In this document: in pieces, positions 18,434 to 26,306 of the stretch
Position numbering within the stretch: the stretch's first letter is position 1
How the letters are laid out: every line of letters starts with the position of its first letter
Assembly (NCBI GenBank): GCA_030668485.1
Contig: DAOUTW010000028.1
Coordinates: forward strand, 1 to 53,469
Direction of reading: 5' to 3'
Source: Candidatus Zixiibacteriota bacterium
GTDB lineage: Bacteria; Zixibacteria; MSB-5A5; GN15; JAAZOE01
Length of the DNA: 53,469 nt
Notes under the pieces: model-generated
What the model was told of the DNA's origin: nothing
The model's database searches: none
The model's input: the letters and a program-made list of their open reading frames with translations, nothing else
Program-made: the position numbers and the translations under genes

Positions 18434-18454
18434 GGATCACCTGCTCCAAATAAT

Positions 18455-18479
18455 TGGTTCATCCAGACGGATTGAACCA
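18455..18479. promoter_or_regulatory. Inverted repeat in the Rrf2 gene leader, candidate operator
   Basis: TGGTTCA (18455-18461) and TGAACCA (18473-18479) are perfect 7-bp arms 11 nt apart. They lie between the predicted Rrf2 transcription start (about 18489) and its ribosome-binding site, a position that suits autorepression. Confidence 0.45.
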
Positions 18480-18495
18480 GTCAATATTTGTCTTG

Positions 18496-18524
18496 AATAT
18501 AGAGATACGCGATGGCTAAGTCAA
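18496..18524 (-). promoter_or_regulatory. Promoter for the Rrf2 gene
   Basis: On the - strand: TTGACT (18524-18519), a 17-nt spacer and TATATT (18501-18496). Divergent from the promoter at 18684-18711. The AT-rich DNA between them has an imperfect inverted repeat at about 18529-18596, whose left part reads TGTGC-N6-TCACG and weakly resembles a CRP-type site. Confidence 0.6.
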
Positions 18525-18683
18525 CTTATTTTGTGCAATTTTTCACGAAATATACAAAAATTGATAGAATAATTTCGCAATAAATTATGCAAAAGGCAGA
18601 CTAATTGGTTAAGGGGTAAGTGATTATAATATCACAAATCGGGCCGATAAGTACATTATGAGAAATTGGTGTTTACCATATAC

Positions 18684-18711
18684 TTGACTTAAACATACTA
18701 ATCGATATATT
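18684..18711 (+). promoter_or_regulatory. Promoter predicted to give a leaderless mRNA for the FAD/Fe-S gene
   Basis: TTGACT (18684-18689), a 16-nt spacer and TATATT (18706-18711). Only 7 nt separate the -10 box from the ATG at 18719, so transcription should begin at the A of the start codon. No Shine-Dalgarno is present. Confidence 0.65.
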
Positions 18712-18718
18712 ACACCTA

Positions 18719-21463
18719 ATGAAAGACAAGAGTAAAACGGTGGGGTCTTTTGGCCCGAGCCGATTGCGGTCACTGGCATCACGAGAAGCATATGCCTCCG
18801 ATGCCTCTATTTACCGCATTCTGCCCAGGCAAGTGCTCTGCCCGTTAAGCGTTGAGGCAACCGTCTCAGTCATTGCCGGAGCACTGAAAGGGGGAATTCC
18901 GGTTACACCGAGGGGAGGTGGCACCGGGTTGGCCGGTGGTGCTCTGGGGACTGGATATGTTATCGATTGTTCGCGTCTGACCGGTATTGAGACGGTATTG
19001 AAAGAAAAGCGATTGGTCAGATGTCAGCCGGGAATCATCTATGGCGATCTGAATCGCGCCCTTAAACCGGCGGGATTGTTTTTTCCACCCGATCCGTCAT
19101 CGGGAGATAGCTGTCAGATCGGTGGGATGCTGGCCAACAACTCCTCAGGTCCGCGCTCGATCAAGTATGGATTGACATCGCGGTATGTCGAGGAGTTGAC
19201 TATTACAGGCAAGGACGGCGTAGCGATTGAAGTGAAAAAATTCGATCTTTCCGATCCCGCATTAGAAGATTTCTTCCATTCTCATCCGGAGTACAGGGAT
19301 ATCCTGCAACTGCTGCAGGATAATCGCGACATCATTTTAGATGGCTGGCCGGCCCTTAAGAAAAACTCCGCCGGATACAACCTACGTCAGGTGGTGGATG
19401 ACCTCGACGGTGGGATTTTCAATCTGCCTGCCCTATATATCGGCTCGGAGGGGACTCTCGGTTTGTTTTTGTCGGTGACGCTCAGTCTTCTGCCGATACC
19501 GGAGGGGAGTCGATCTTTCCGGTTATTTTTTGATTCACTTGAAGGAGCCGGCGAAGCGGTGATGCCGCTTCTCGAAACCCAACCGTCAGCGCTGGAAATA
19601 GTCGATGGTTCTTCACTGAATCTGATCGGTCGGGAAAAGCACAGCATCCCGCCTCAGGCCGAAGCGATGCTGATGGTCGAATTCGATGATGACCTGAATC
19701 GAAGAGAAGAAGAACTGAACAATCTGGCGCCCCGGCTGAGACTTTCGGCGCCACTGGAAAAAGCATCCAATGAAGAAGAGCGGATGGCTCTGTGGTCGGC
19801 CCGCAAGGCGATCGTGCCGACTCTTTATCGTCATCATCCGACCAAACGACCACTTCCGTTTATCGAAGACGCTTCTCTACCACCACATAAATTGACCGAA
19901 TATATCTCATGGGTCAAAAAAAGATTCGAAGAAGAAAATATCGTCTTTGGATTATTCGGCCATATCGGCGATGGTAATCTTCATATCCGACCGCTTCTCG
20001 ATCTTCATGACGAATCCGATTATAAGTTGGCGGAAGCTCTTTATGATGAAGCGTATGATAAAATGATCGAGTTGGGCGGGTCCAGCACTGCCGAACATGC
20101 CGACGGCCGCCTGAGGGCGCCGGTATTGCGCCAATTGTATGGCGACAAAATATATGGTGTCTTCGTAGCGGTCAAAAAAATTCTCGATCCTGAGAACTTG
20201 TTTAATCCCGACGTGATTTTGTCCGAGCGTCGGATGACCGACGATCTCGATCTGACCAAACTGGAATTGACCTGCGCCGCCTGTGGTAAATGCAACGGTT
20301 ACTGCCCCGCTTATGAAATCTTTCGTCGGGAAGATATGTCGCCGCGCGGATGGCTGCGGATGATGAAATTTGAAGGTAAAGGCAAGCCTGTTCTCAATGA
20401 TTTCTACAGATACTGCCTCAACTGCAAAAATTGCACCACGGTTTGCCCGGCCGGAGTCGATATCGCCGGAGAAATTCTGGCGCATAAGGCGGCGCATCCG
20501 CATCGTCAGGCCGAGCGCATCATTTCGATTTTTGATCGTCCGAAAACTTTTGGCCGGCTGCTAAAGACCGGGTCTGTTTTTTATCCTTTGTCGCAAACTG
20601 GTATCGGCAAAAAATTAACAGCCCTGGCTGGTGGCAGGGCATTCGGTTTCGACGACCAGGCTGTTTTTCCACAACCGGCGCGCAAGACACTTCGGGACCG
20701 ATATCCGGAATTATGCGTCGCGAAGGCGGAAGTGGCTTTATTTCATGGCTGCGCCGACAATTATTTTAAATCATTGGCCGGTGATGCTTTGATAAAGGTT
20801 TTCCTGCATTACGGTTGGGCGATTGCTCTTCCGGACCAGAAATGCTGTGGCCTACCGATGGAAGTCTACGGTCATCGCGACAATATGATCGAAAAGGCGA
20901 AAGCCAATATCGATTCCCTGGAATCGTACGAGGCGGTTGTCTTTACCTGTGCCTCATGTTTGCACCGGTTGGCCGATTATCCCGATCTGTTTGAGGAAGG
21001 CTCCGAATATCATCGCAAGGCCTGCAATTTGAAGGATAGACTGTTCGACATCAGTCAGTATCTCCTCGCGCAAAAGGTGGAATTGCCTGTAAATAAATCA
21101 TCGCAAAACGTCAGGTTATCATATCATCATCCCTGTCATCTTCGCGCCGCCAAATTGGAGAAAGAACCGCTGCGGCTATTAGAATCGATCGATGGGATTG
21201 AGATTCTTCATCCGGAACTGGCGGGGCGATGTTGCGGTCAGGCGGGATCATTCGGATTCGTTCATTACCGTGAGGGGATGGCGATGTTTACGGCCAAGAA
21301 AAACGAATATCACGATCTCGACCCGGAAGTAATTGTCAGCAGTTGTCCCTCGTGTATCTCCAAGGTTAAAAAAGAAATGGGCGATGGCGTTCGTGTCTGC
21401 CATCCGGTTGAAATCATCGCCGACATAATCGATGGGAAGCGGATCAATGGAAGAGAGCCATAA
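18719..21463 (+). CDS. FAD-linked 2-hydroxyacid dehydrogenase fused to an Fe-S/CCG electron-transfer domain (GlcD-GlcF/GlpC type)
   Basis: This 914-residue protein probably oxidises D-lactate, glycolate or a similar 2-hydroxyacid and passes electrons to the respiratory chain. Residues about 40-240 are the FAD-binding fold (PRGGGTGLAGGALG, GGMLANNSSGPRS), followed by the FAD-oxidase C-terminal domain to about 500 (FGHIGDGNLHIRP). Two 4Fe-4S motifs follow: Cys519-522-525-529 and Cys566-569-572-576. Two CCG domains carry Cys709 (KCCGLP) and Cys838 (RCCGQAG). It starts the operon with cobO, an NDUFA9-like gene and trxB, and is divergent from the Rrf2 gene. The exact substrate is not readable from sequence. 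Confidence 0.88.
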   Translation: MKDKSKTVGSFGPSRLRSLASREAYASDASIYRILPRQVLCPLSVEATVSVIAGALKGGIPVTPRGGGTGLAGGALGTGYVIDCSRLTGIETVLKEKRLVRCQPGIIYGDLNRALKPAGLFFPPDPSSGDSCQIGGMLANNSSGPRSIKYGLTSRYVEELTITGKDGVAIEVKKFDLSDPALEDFFHSHPEYRDILQLLQDNRDIILDGWPALKKNSAGYNLRQVVDDLDGGIFNLPALYIGSEGTLGLFLSVTLSLLPIPEGSRSFRLFFDSLEGAGEAVMPLLETQPSALEIVDGSSLNLIGREKHSIPPQAEAMLMVEFDDDLNRREEELNNLAPRLRLSAPLEKASNEEERMALWSARKAIVPTLYRHHPTKRPLPFIEDASLPPHKLTEYISWVKKRFEEENIVFGLFGHIGDGNLHIRPLLDLHDESDYKLAEALYDEAYDKMIELGGSSTAEHADGRLRAPVLRQLYGDKIYGVFVAVKKILDPENLFNPDVILSERRMTDDLDLTKLELTCAACGKCNGYCPAYEIFRREDMSPRGWLRMMKFEGKGKPVLNDFYRYCLNCKNCTTVCPAGVDIAGEILAHKAAHPHRQAERIISIFDRPKTFGRLLKTGSVFYPLSQTGIGKKLTALAGGRAFGFDDQAVFPQPARKTLRDRYPELCVAKAEVALFHGCADNYFKSLAGDALIKVFLHYGWAIALPDQKCCGLPMEVYGHRDNMIEKAKANIDSLESYEAVVFTCASCLHRLADYPDLFEEGSEYHRKACNLKDRLFDISQYLLAQKVELPVNKSSQNVRLSYHHPCHLRAAKLEKEPLRLLESIDGIEILHPELAGRCCGQAGSFGFVHYREGMAMFTAKKNEYHDLDPEVIVSSCPSCISKVKKEMGDGVRVCHPVEIIADIIDGKRINGREP

Positions 21464-21989
21464 TCTGGGCATGGTGATTGTCTATACCGGACACGGCAAA
21501 GGCAAAACGACAGCGGCTCTGGGGCTGGCCCTGCGAGCGGCAGGGCATGGGAAGCGCACCATTTTTCTCCAGTTTCTAAAAAGCGATTGGGACTACGGTG
21601 AACTCAAGGGGATCGAACGCCTGACACCGGAGGTGGAAATCAGGCCTTTGGGTGTCGGATGCGTCGGTATCCTGGATGATGACAAGCCGATTGAGGAACA
21701 TCGTGAGGCCGCGCGAAAAGCGCTGGCTATGGCAGAAGAAATAATCAATTCAAAAAAATATGATATAGTAGTCCTTGATGAGATCAGCATTGCCGTTTAT
21801 CTGAAACTTATCGATGTCGACGATGTTATGAGATTGATTGAGATTCGTCCGCCTGAGACGACGTTGGTCGTTACCGGTCGGAATGCCGCTGAACGAGTGA
21901 TCGAGGCGGCCGATCTGGTGACCGAGATGAAAGAGATCAAACATCCGTTTCAGAAAGGAATCAAATCTCAGAAGGGAATCGATTATTGA
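21447..21989 (+). CDS. cobO: Cob(I)yrinic acid a,c-diamide adenosyltransferase (CobA/CobO type)
   Basis: It transfers adenosyl from ATP to the corrinoid cobalt during adenosylcobalamin formation. From ATG 21447 it is 180 residues. The P-loop is YTGHGKGKTTAALG near residue 20, and the family patterns FLQFLKSDWDYGE and VLDEISIAVYLKLIDVDDV follow. The gene overlaps the previous stop by 17 nt and its own stop overlaps the next start, so coupling is tight. A later in-frame ATG at 21471 is possible. No other cobalamin gene is in the window, so the role may be salvage. Confidence 0.9.
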   Translation: MEESHNLGMVIVYTGHGKGKTTAALGLALRAAGHGKRTIFLQFLKSDWDYGELKGIERLTPEVEIRPLGVGCVGILDDDKPIEEHREAARKALAMAEEIINSKKYDIVVLDEISIAVYLKLIDVDDVMRLIEIRPPETTLVVTGRNAAERVIEAADLVTEMKEIKHPFQKGIKSQKGIDY

Positions 21990-22924
21990 TGCCGGGTGAA
22001 ATAGGCGAAAGAAGTATGGGTGATACCGGTCGGCCCAAGGCAGCCGTGCTTGGGGCCGGCGGATTTATCGGCGGTTACCTGACTCTTAACCTGACCCATC
22101 TCGGCTTTCGTCTGAATTTGCTGTCGCATAAAACCGATCCCGGCTTTATCTCTCCGCGCGGTCAAATCGAAACTTTTCGCGGATCTATTGAGGATGAGGA
22201 TTCTTTGGCTCAATGTTTCGATGGTTGCGATACCGTTTTTCATCTGGTCGGTATCATAGCCGAAACGCGAACCAAGACCTTTCAGAAAACCGTTATCGAA
22301 GGAACCGCCCGGCTTGTTGCGGCGGCAAAAAAAACCGGCGTTAAAAAGATTATCTACCTTTCCGCGCTTGGAACCTCTGCCGTAGCTGAATCTGATTATC
22401 ATAAAGCCAAATGGGAGGCGGAACGGCAGATTATCGATTCAGGTCTTGATTACACCATTTTCCGCCCATCAATTGTTTATGGGGTCGGCGATCAATTTAT
22501 AAACAAGATTGCCGGGATAATTCGGATGATGCCGGTGGTTCCGGTTTTGGGAGATGGTTTGTATAAACTCCAGCCGGTGTATGTCGAGGAATTAACAACC
22601 CTGATGGCGCTGTCGGCGGTCAAAGATTACACTTCCCGGAAAATTTATGAAATCGGCGGTCCGGAACAATTGACATATTTGGAGGTTCTTAATATAATCA
22701 AGCGGACCATGAGTCGAAAACGGGCTTCGCTGCACATTCCGCTATTTTTGGCGAGGATGGCTGCGTACCTGATGGAAATGGTTTTAAAGCCGGCTCCGTT
22801 GACGCGCGATCAGCTTAAGATGATCGCGGCAGGGTCAACCTGCGATCATATGATTGCGGAAAATGAGTTTGGCGTGAAATTTTCATCGCTGGAAATACAG
22901 TTGCAGAAATATATGAGGAAATGA
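21989..22924 (+). CDS. NDUFA9-like atypical short-chain dehydrogenase/epimerase
   Basis: The 311-residue protein is an NAD(P)-binding atypical SDR of the complex I NDUFA9-like group. The Rossmann motif is LGAGGFIGGYL near the N terminus. DTVFHLVGIIAE, KKIIYLSALG, the motif YHKAKWEAE with active-site-like Tyr and Lys, and FRPSIVYGVGDQF are typical. The ATG at 21989 overlaps the cobO stop (TGATG). The family is found in mitochondrial complex I assembly and in quinone-related bacterial proteins; the bacterial substrate is not known. An ATG at 22016 is an alternative start. Confidence 0.82.
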   Translation: MPGEIGERSMGDTGRPKAAVLGAGGFIGGYLTLNLTHLGFRLNLLSHKTDPGFISPRGQIETFRGSIEDEDSLAQCFDGCDTVFHLVGIIAETRTKTFQKTVIEGTARLVAAAKKTGVKKIIYLSALGTSAVAESDYHKAKWEAERQIIDSGLDYTIFRPSIVYGVGDQFINKIAGIIRMMPVVPVLGDGLYKLQPVYVEELTTLMALSAVKDYTSRKIYEIGGPEQLTYLEVLNIIKRTMSRKRASLHIPLFLARMAAYLMEMVLKPAPLTRDQLKMIAAGSTCDHMIAENEFGVKFSSLEIQLQKYMRK

Positions 22925-23862
22925 AAATGGCTGAAGAGAAACATTATGATATCGTAATCGTCGGTGGCGGCCCCGGTGGAATAACCGCAGGCATGTACGG
23001 CGCCAGGGCCAATCTGAAAACGGTTATGGTCGAGAAATTCATGCCGGGCGGGCAGATTGCCAACACCGAAGAGGTGGAAGACTATCCCGGATTCGAACAT
23101 ATCTCCGGAGCCGAACTGGCGATGAAAATGGCCAATCATGCCAAAAAATTCGGGCTGGAAGTTATCTCCGATGAAGTTACCGAAGTGATATCGGAGGGAG
23201 AGACCCGAAAAGTCGCCGTCGGCGCCAGCGGTGTCAATTATGTCGGCAAACAGATGGTTGTCGCCACCGGTGGATCGGCCGTGAAACTGGATGTTCCGGG
23301 AGAAGAAGAATTTTCCGGTAAGGGAGTTTCCTATTGCGCTATATGCGACGGCGCTTTCTTCAAGAATGAGATCATTGCGGTTGTCGGTGGGGGAGATGCG
23401 GCGGTCGAAGAAGCTATGTTTCTCACCAAATTCGGATCGAAAGTTATTCTGATTCACCGTCGCGACAAACTGCGGGCGCAGAAAGTCATTCAGGATCGGG
23501 CCTTCAAGAATCCTAAACTCGAATATATTTGGGATTCGGTTGTCGAGGAGATCAAAGGCGACAACAAAGTTCGCTCCCTGGTCTTGAAAAATGTCAAGAC
23601 CGGCGAAACGTCGGATCTGGACGTTGGCGCCGTTTTTGTCTTTATCGGTTTTTACCCCAATACTTACATGCTTCCAGATGATATCAAAAAGAACGAACAG
23701 GGATATTTGATCACCGATTACAAAATGGAAACCTCCGTCCCGGGTATCTATGCCTGCGGCGATGTCCGCGCCCAACTGGTACGCCAGATCACCAACGCTG
23801 TAGGTGACGGTACCACCGCTGCGATGGCCGCGGTTTATCGGTTGGAGGAATTGGAAGGATAG
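22921..23862 (+). CDS. trxB: Thioredoxin reductase
   Basis: This NADPH-dependent flavoenzyme reduces thioredoxin. In 313 residues it shows the FAD motif VGGGPGGITAGMYGARA, MPGGQIANTEEVEDYPG, the redox-active Cys139-Ala-Ile-Cys142, the NAD(P) motif GGGDAAVEEA, HRRDKLRAQ (the basic residues that favour NADPH) and GIYACGDVR. ATGA overlap with the preceding gene shows coupling. It ends the four-gene operon and is followed by a strong terminator. Placement with an Fe-S oxidoreductase suggests a redox-maintenance theme. Confidence 0.96.
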   Translation: MKMAEEKHYDIVIVGGGPGGITAGMYGARANLKTVMVEKFMPGGQIANTEEVEDYPGFEHISGAELAMKMANHAKKFGLEVISDEVTEVISEGETRKVAVGASGVNYVGKQMVVATGGSAVKLDVPGEEEFSGKGVSYCAICDGAFFKNEIIAVVGGGDAAVEEAMFLTKFGSKVILIHRRDKLRAQKVIQDRAFKNPKLEYIWDSVVEEIKGDNKVRSLVLKNVKTGETSDLDVGAVFVFIGFYPNTYMLPDDIKKNEQGYLITDYKMETSVPGIYACGDVRAQLVRQITNAVGDGTTAAMAAVYRLEELEG

Positions 23863-23895
23863 ACGGTCGCCACGAAATACGATATTTAGCTTTTT

Positions 23896-23930
23896 GGGCC
23901 TGCCTGTATACGGCAGGCCCTTTTTGTTTT
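23896..23930 (+). terminator. Terminator after trxB
   Basis: A perfect 9-bp stem GGGCCTGCC/GGCAGGCCC (23896-23920) with a 7-nt loop, followed by TTTTTGTTTT. Confidence 0.95.
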
Positions 23931-24149
23931 TAATGTAGAAAATTGGGATATGAAGTGCAAAAGGGTGCAGACTATCTGATATGGCTTTCGTCTTCCCGAC
24001 GATTTAGTCCCCGGGATATAATATTAAGAATAAACTTTCGCCCTCATAATGGATATATATCGCAACGTTTTGTGGAAAAGCCGGGAGATGCAATAATGAT
24101 AAATTCTCCCTAATCCCCTTTTGGTCTGCCGTTTGCATTGATCAGAACT

Positions 24150-24254
24150 AAGAAACTTTGAGGCCAAAGTTCTTAAATCTGGGAGTGGTGCGCCAAGATT
24201 GTGTCATCTTGATGCATCTCCGGCATTCCCCCCTCCGCCACTCCCTTTTTTTTT
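24150..24254 (+). ncRNA. Candidate structured RNA or attenuator ending in a terminator
   Basis: The gap 23863-24327 has no convincing gene after the trxB terminator. At 24150-24174, AAGAAACTTTG pairs with CAAAGTTCTT (one bulge, loop aggc). At 24181-24188 GGGAGTGG pairs with CCACTCCC (24238-24245), enclosing a small hairpin AAGAT/ATCTT (24195-24210), and is followed by nine T. This looks like the 3' end of a small RNA or a leader terminator 74 nt before the kinase start. TATAAT at 24017-24022 could drive it, but no -35 is clear. It matches no riboswitch I know. Confidence 0.45.
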
Positions 24255-24327
24255 ATCCGCTCAGAAAAACTCCCGGTTTGCCGATATCAATGAAGATAGA
24301 AAGACTGAAGCAAAAACCGAGGATAAA

Positions 24328-26274
24328 ATGGTCAAGCCACCGGGAATACTGTACAGAATATCTTTTTTGGTCGTTTTGAACTCTCTTTTTATATTTGCTG
24401 CGGTTACCTATGTCAATATCGAGAATAATCAGGCCAAGATAAACCGTCTCATAAACTACCGAATCGATGTTATCGGCAGCTATTTCCAGTCGGAACTGGA
24501 TGAATATTGCCACACCGCTGATAAGGCCTCCGAAAGTTTAATTTCGGATGAAAAGGTGCTAGACTCGGTTTTTGATAAAGCGCTCAAATATATGAAGGGT
24601 CTGGGCAGCCTGGCTCTTATGACTCCGACATGGGATCATAAAGGCTATTCCATCCGGGCGGTCTCATATCGAGAATCACTGGAGAAATATGATCCCGGTG
24701 TCTGGGAGAAAATTACAGGTGAAGCCGATCGACAAATTCTGGAGGCCCGCGATATCCAGATCGGCGGGCAGATAGAAACCAAATCCGGCTCGTATAAAAC
24801 CATATATATTCCATGGGATCGCGACGAGATAAGCGCCGTTCTGGCGATTACCTTTATTCCCGAAGAAATTGTAGGCGCCGATTTTGATTACAACTGGACT
24901 CTGATTGTATTGTTCCTGGCGATAACCCTGATCACGCTGTTGATTATAAATTTGCTCTTCCAGAAGTTCGTCCGTCCGCTTCGACATCTGGTTCAGGGGA
25001 TGGAAAAAACGGCACAGGGAGAATTACTGTACAAGATCGAGGATGTCGGCAAAGACGAAATGGGGCGGGCGGCGATTGCCTTCAATACCATGTCGTCATC
25101 TCTCAGGGAGCAGCGTCAGCAACTGACTGATACCTTAGACGAACTTTCCGCCGCCAACAGGTCGATGTCGGAATCAAGAGCATTTCTTGCCAAGCTGATC
25201 GAAAATGCGCCTTTTGCGATCATCGCCGTCGATCCCGATCGGAAGATTCTTGTCTTCAGTAAGGCAGCGACTACCACTTTTGATCTGCGTGTTGACGAGG
25301 CTCTGGGGCGGGATATTGTCGAATTTTTCCCCTTTGCCCCGGAGAAGGTATTCCCCGCCAACGCCGACGATGAGCGTGATGTTTATCAGGAGGAGATGAT
25401 TTGCCGGAAGCTGAATGGGGATAGTTTCCCGGCCCTGGTTTCACGGGTGCCGATCCGCGATAACCAGCCGGAGATCAGCGCTTACCTCTTCATCATTCGT
25501 GACATCTCGGAATCGGCCGGTTTCCAGGAAATGATGATCTCTATCGACCGGATGGCGACCCGGGGCGTTATGGCAGGTGAGATAGCCCATGAAATCAACA
25601 ATTATCTCGCCATTATCCTGGGCAACGTGGAATTGGTGCCGCTGCTTTTGTCCAAGGGAAAAATGGATAAAGTCGATCGGAAGTTGGAAATTCTGAAAAA
25701 CACTGTTACCAAGATTCAGGGATTCTCCGAGGGTCTGATGGGATATGGCAACGAAGCGGCTGTCTTTGAACCGGGCGATCTCAATCAGTTGATAGAAAAC
25801 CTGGTTGCTTTCCTGAAGCCGCAAAATCATTATGATAATATCAAATTCAATATGGTTCTGTCACCGGAACTGCCCCTGGTGGAGTTTGACAGCGCTCAAC
25901 TTCAGCAGCTATTCGTGAATCTCCTCAATAACGCCGCCGATGCTCTAAGAGAAAAATCGTCCGACCGGGAAATCGATATCATTACCAAACCGGAGAAATC
26001 GAGCGGTCAGGTACTGGTAATTATTAAAGACAATGCGTCAGGCCTGCCAGATGATATCGGGGAAGTAATTTTTGTTAAACGGTATACCGGTCAAAGGCGC
26101 GGGCGAGGATTCGGTCTGGTTATTGTCAAACGAATCATCGATCAACACTGTGGGACGATCTCTTATGAGACATCGGACGGGGAAGGGACATCCTTCGCCC
26201 TCAAGCTTCCGATCAAGGTGAATCGCGATGTGCCGGAACCTGCTCCCCAGGATTCGGGCCAAGTTACCACTTGA
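24328..26274 (+). CDS. Membrane sensor histidine kinase (HAMP-PAS-HisKA-HATPase)
   Basis: From ATG 24328 (GAGG 6 nt upstream) the protein has 648 residues. It has one membrane helix at about 7-27, an extracytoplasmic sensor domain at about 30-185, a second helix at about 187-211, HAMP to about 265, a PAS domain at about 286-394, HisKA with phospho-acceptor His421 (HEINNYLAIILGN), and an HATPase with N box QLFVNLLNNAADAL, G1 IIKDNASGLPDD and G2 RGRGFGLVIVKRI. All kinase motifs are present. An open frame extends 43 codons upstream into the structured RNA but has no support as coding. A second kinase follows; no response regulator is adjacent. Confidence 0.9.
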   Translation: MVKPPGILYRISFLVVLNSLFIFAAVTYVNIENNQAKINRLINYRIDVIGSYFQSELDEYCHTADKASESLISDEKVLDSVFDKALKYMKGLGSLALMTPTWDHKGYSIRAVSYRESLEKYDPGVWEKITGEADRQILEARDIQIGGQIETKSGSYKTIYIPWDRDEISAVLAITFIPEEIVGADFDYNWTLIVLFLAITLITLLIINLLFQKFVRPLRHLVQGMEKTAQGELLYKIEDVGKDEMGRAAIAFNTMSSSLREQRQQLTDTLDELSAANRSMSESRAFLAKLIENAPFAIIAVDPDRKILVFSKAATTTFDLRVDEALGRDIVEFFPFAPEKVFPANADDERDVYQEEMICRKLNGDSFPALVSRVPIRDNQPEISAYLFIIRDISESAGFQEMMISIDRMATRGVMAGEIAHEINNYLAIILGNVELVPLLLSKGKMDKVDRKLEILKNTVTKIQGFSEGLMGYGNEAAVFEPGDLNQLIENLVAFLKPQNHYDNIKFNMVLSPELPLVEFDSAQLQQLFVNLLNNAADALREKSSDREIDIITKPEKSSGQVLVIIKDNASGLPDDIGEVIFVKRYTGQRRGRGFGLVIVKRIIDQHCGTISYETSDGEGTSFALKLPIKVNRDVPEPAPQDSGQVTT

Positions 26275-26298
26275 CATAAACGACTCCACTCGCATACT
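26271..26298 (+). promoter_or_regulatory. Internal promoter predicted to give a leaderless mRNA for the second kinase
   Basis: TTGACA (26271-26276) at the end of the first kinase gene, a 16-nt spacer and CATACT (26293-26298, 4 of 6). The ATG at 26307 is 8 nt past the -10 box, and no Shine-Dalgarno is present. Confidence 0.5.
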
Positions 26299-26306
26299 TT
26301 TGACTC

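Noticed and set aside
18529-18596. CRP-type operator in the Rrf2/FAD oxidase gap
   Set aside because: TGTGC-N6-TCACG is only a partial match and the longer inverted repeat is imperfect, so I do not list it as a site.
22846-23775. 309-codon minus-strand frame opposite trxB
   Set aside because: Antisense to trxB, which has all its active-site motifs.
24199-24327. N-terminal extension of the first kinase to an ATG at 24199
   Set aside because: The 43 extra residues are Pro-rich with no signal peptide and are encoded by the structured RNA with a T-run; ATG 24328 has a ribosome-binding site just before the membrane helix.
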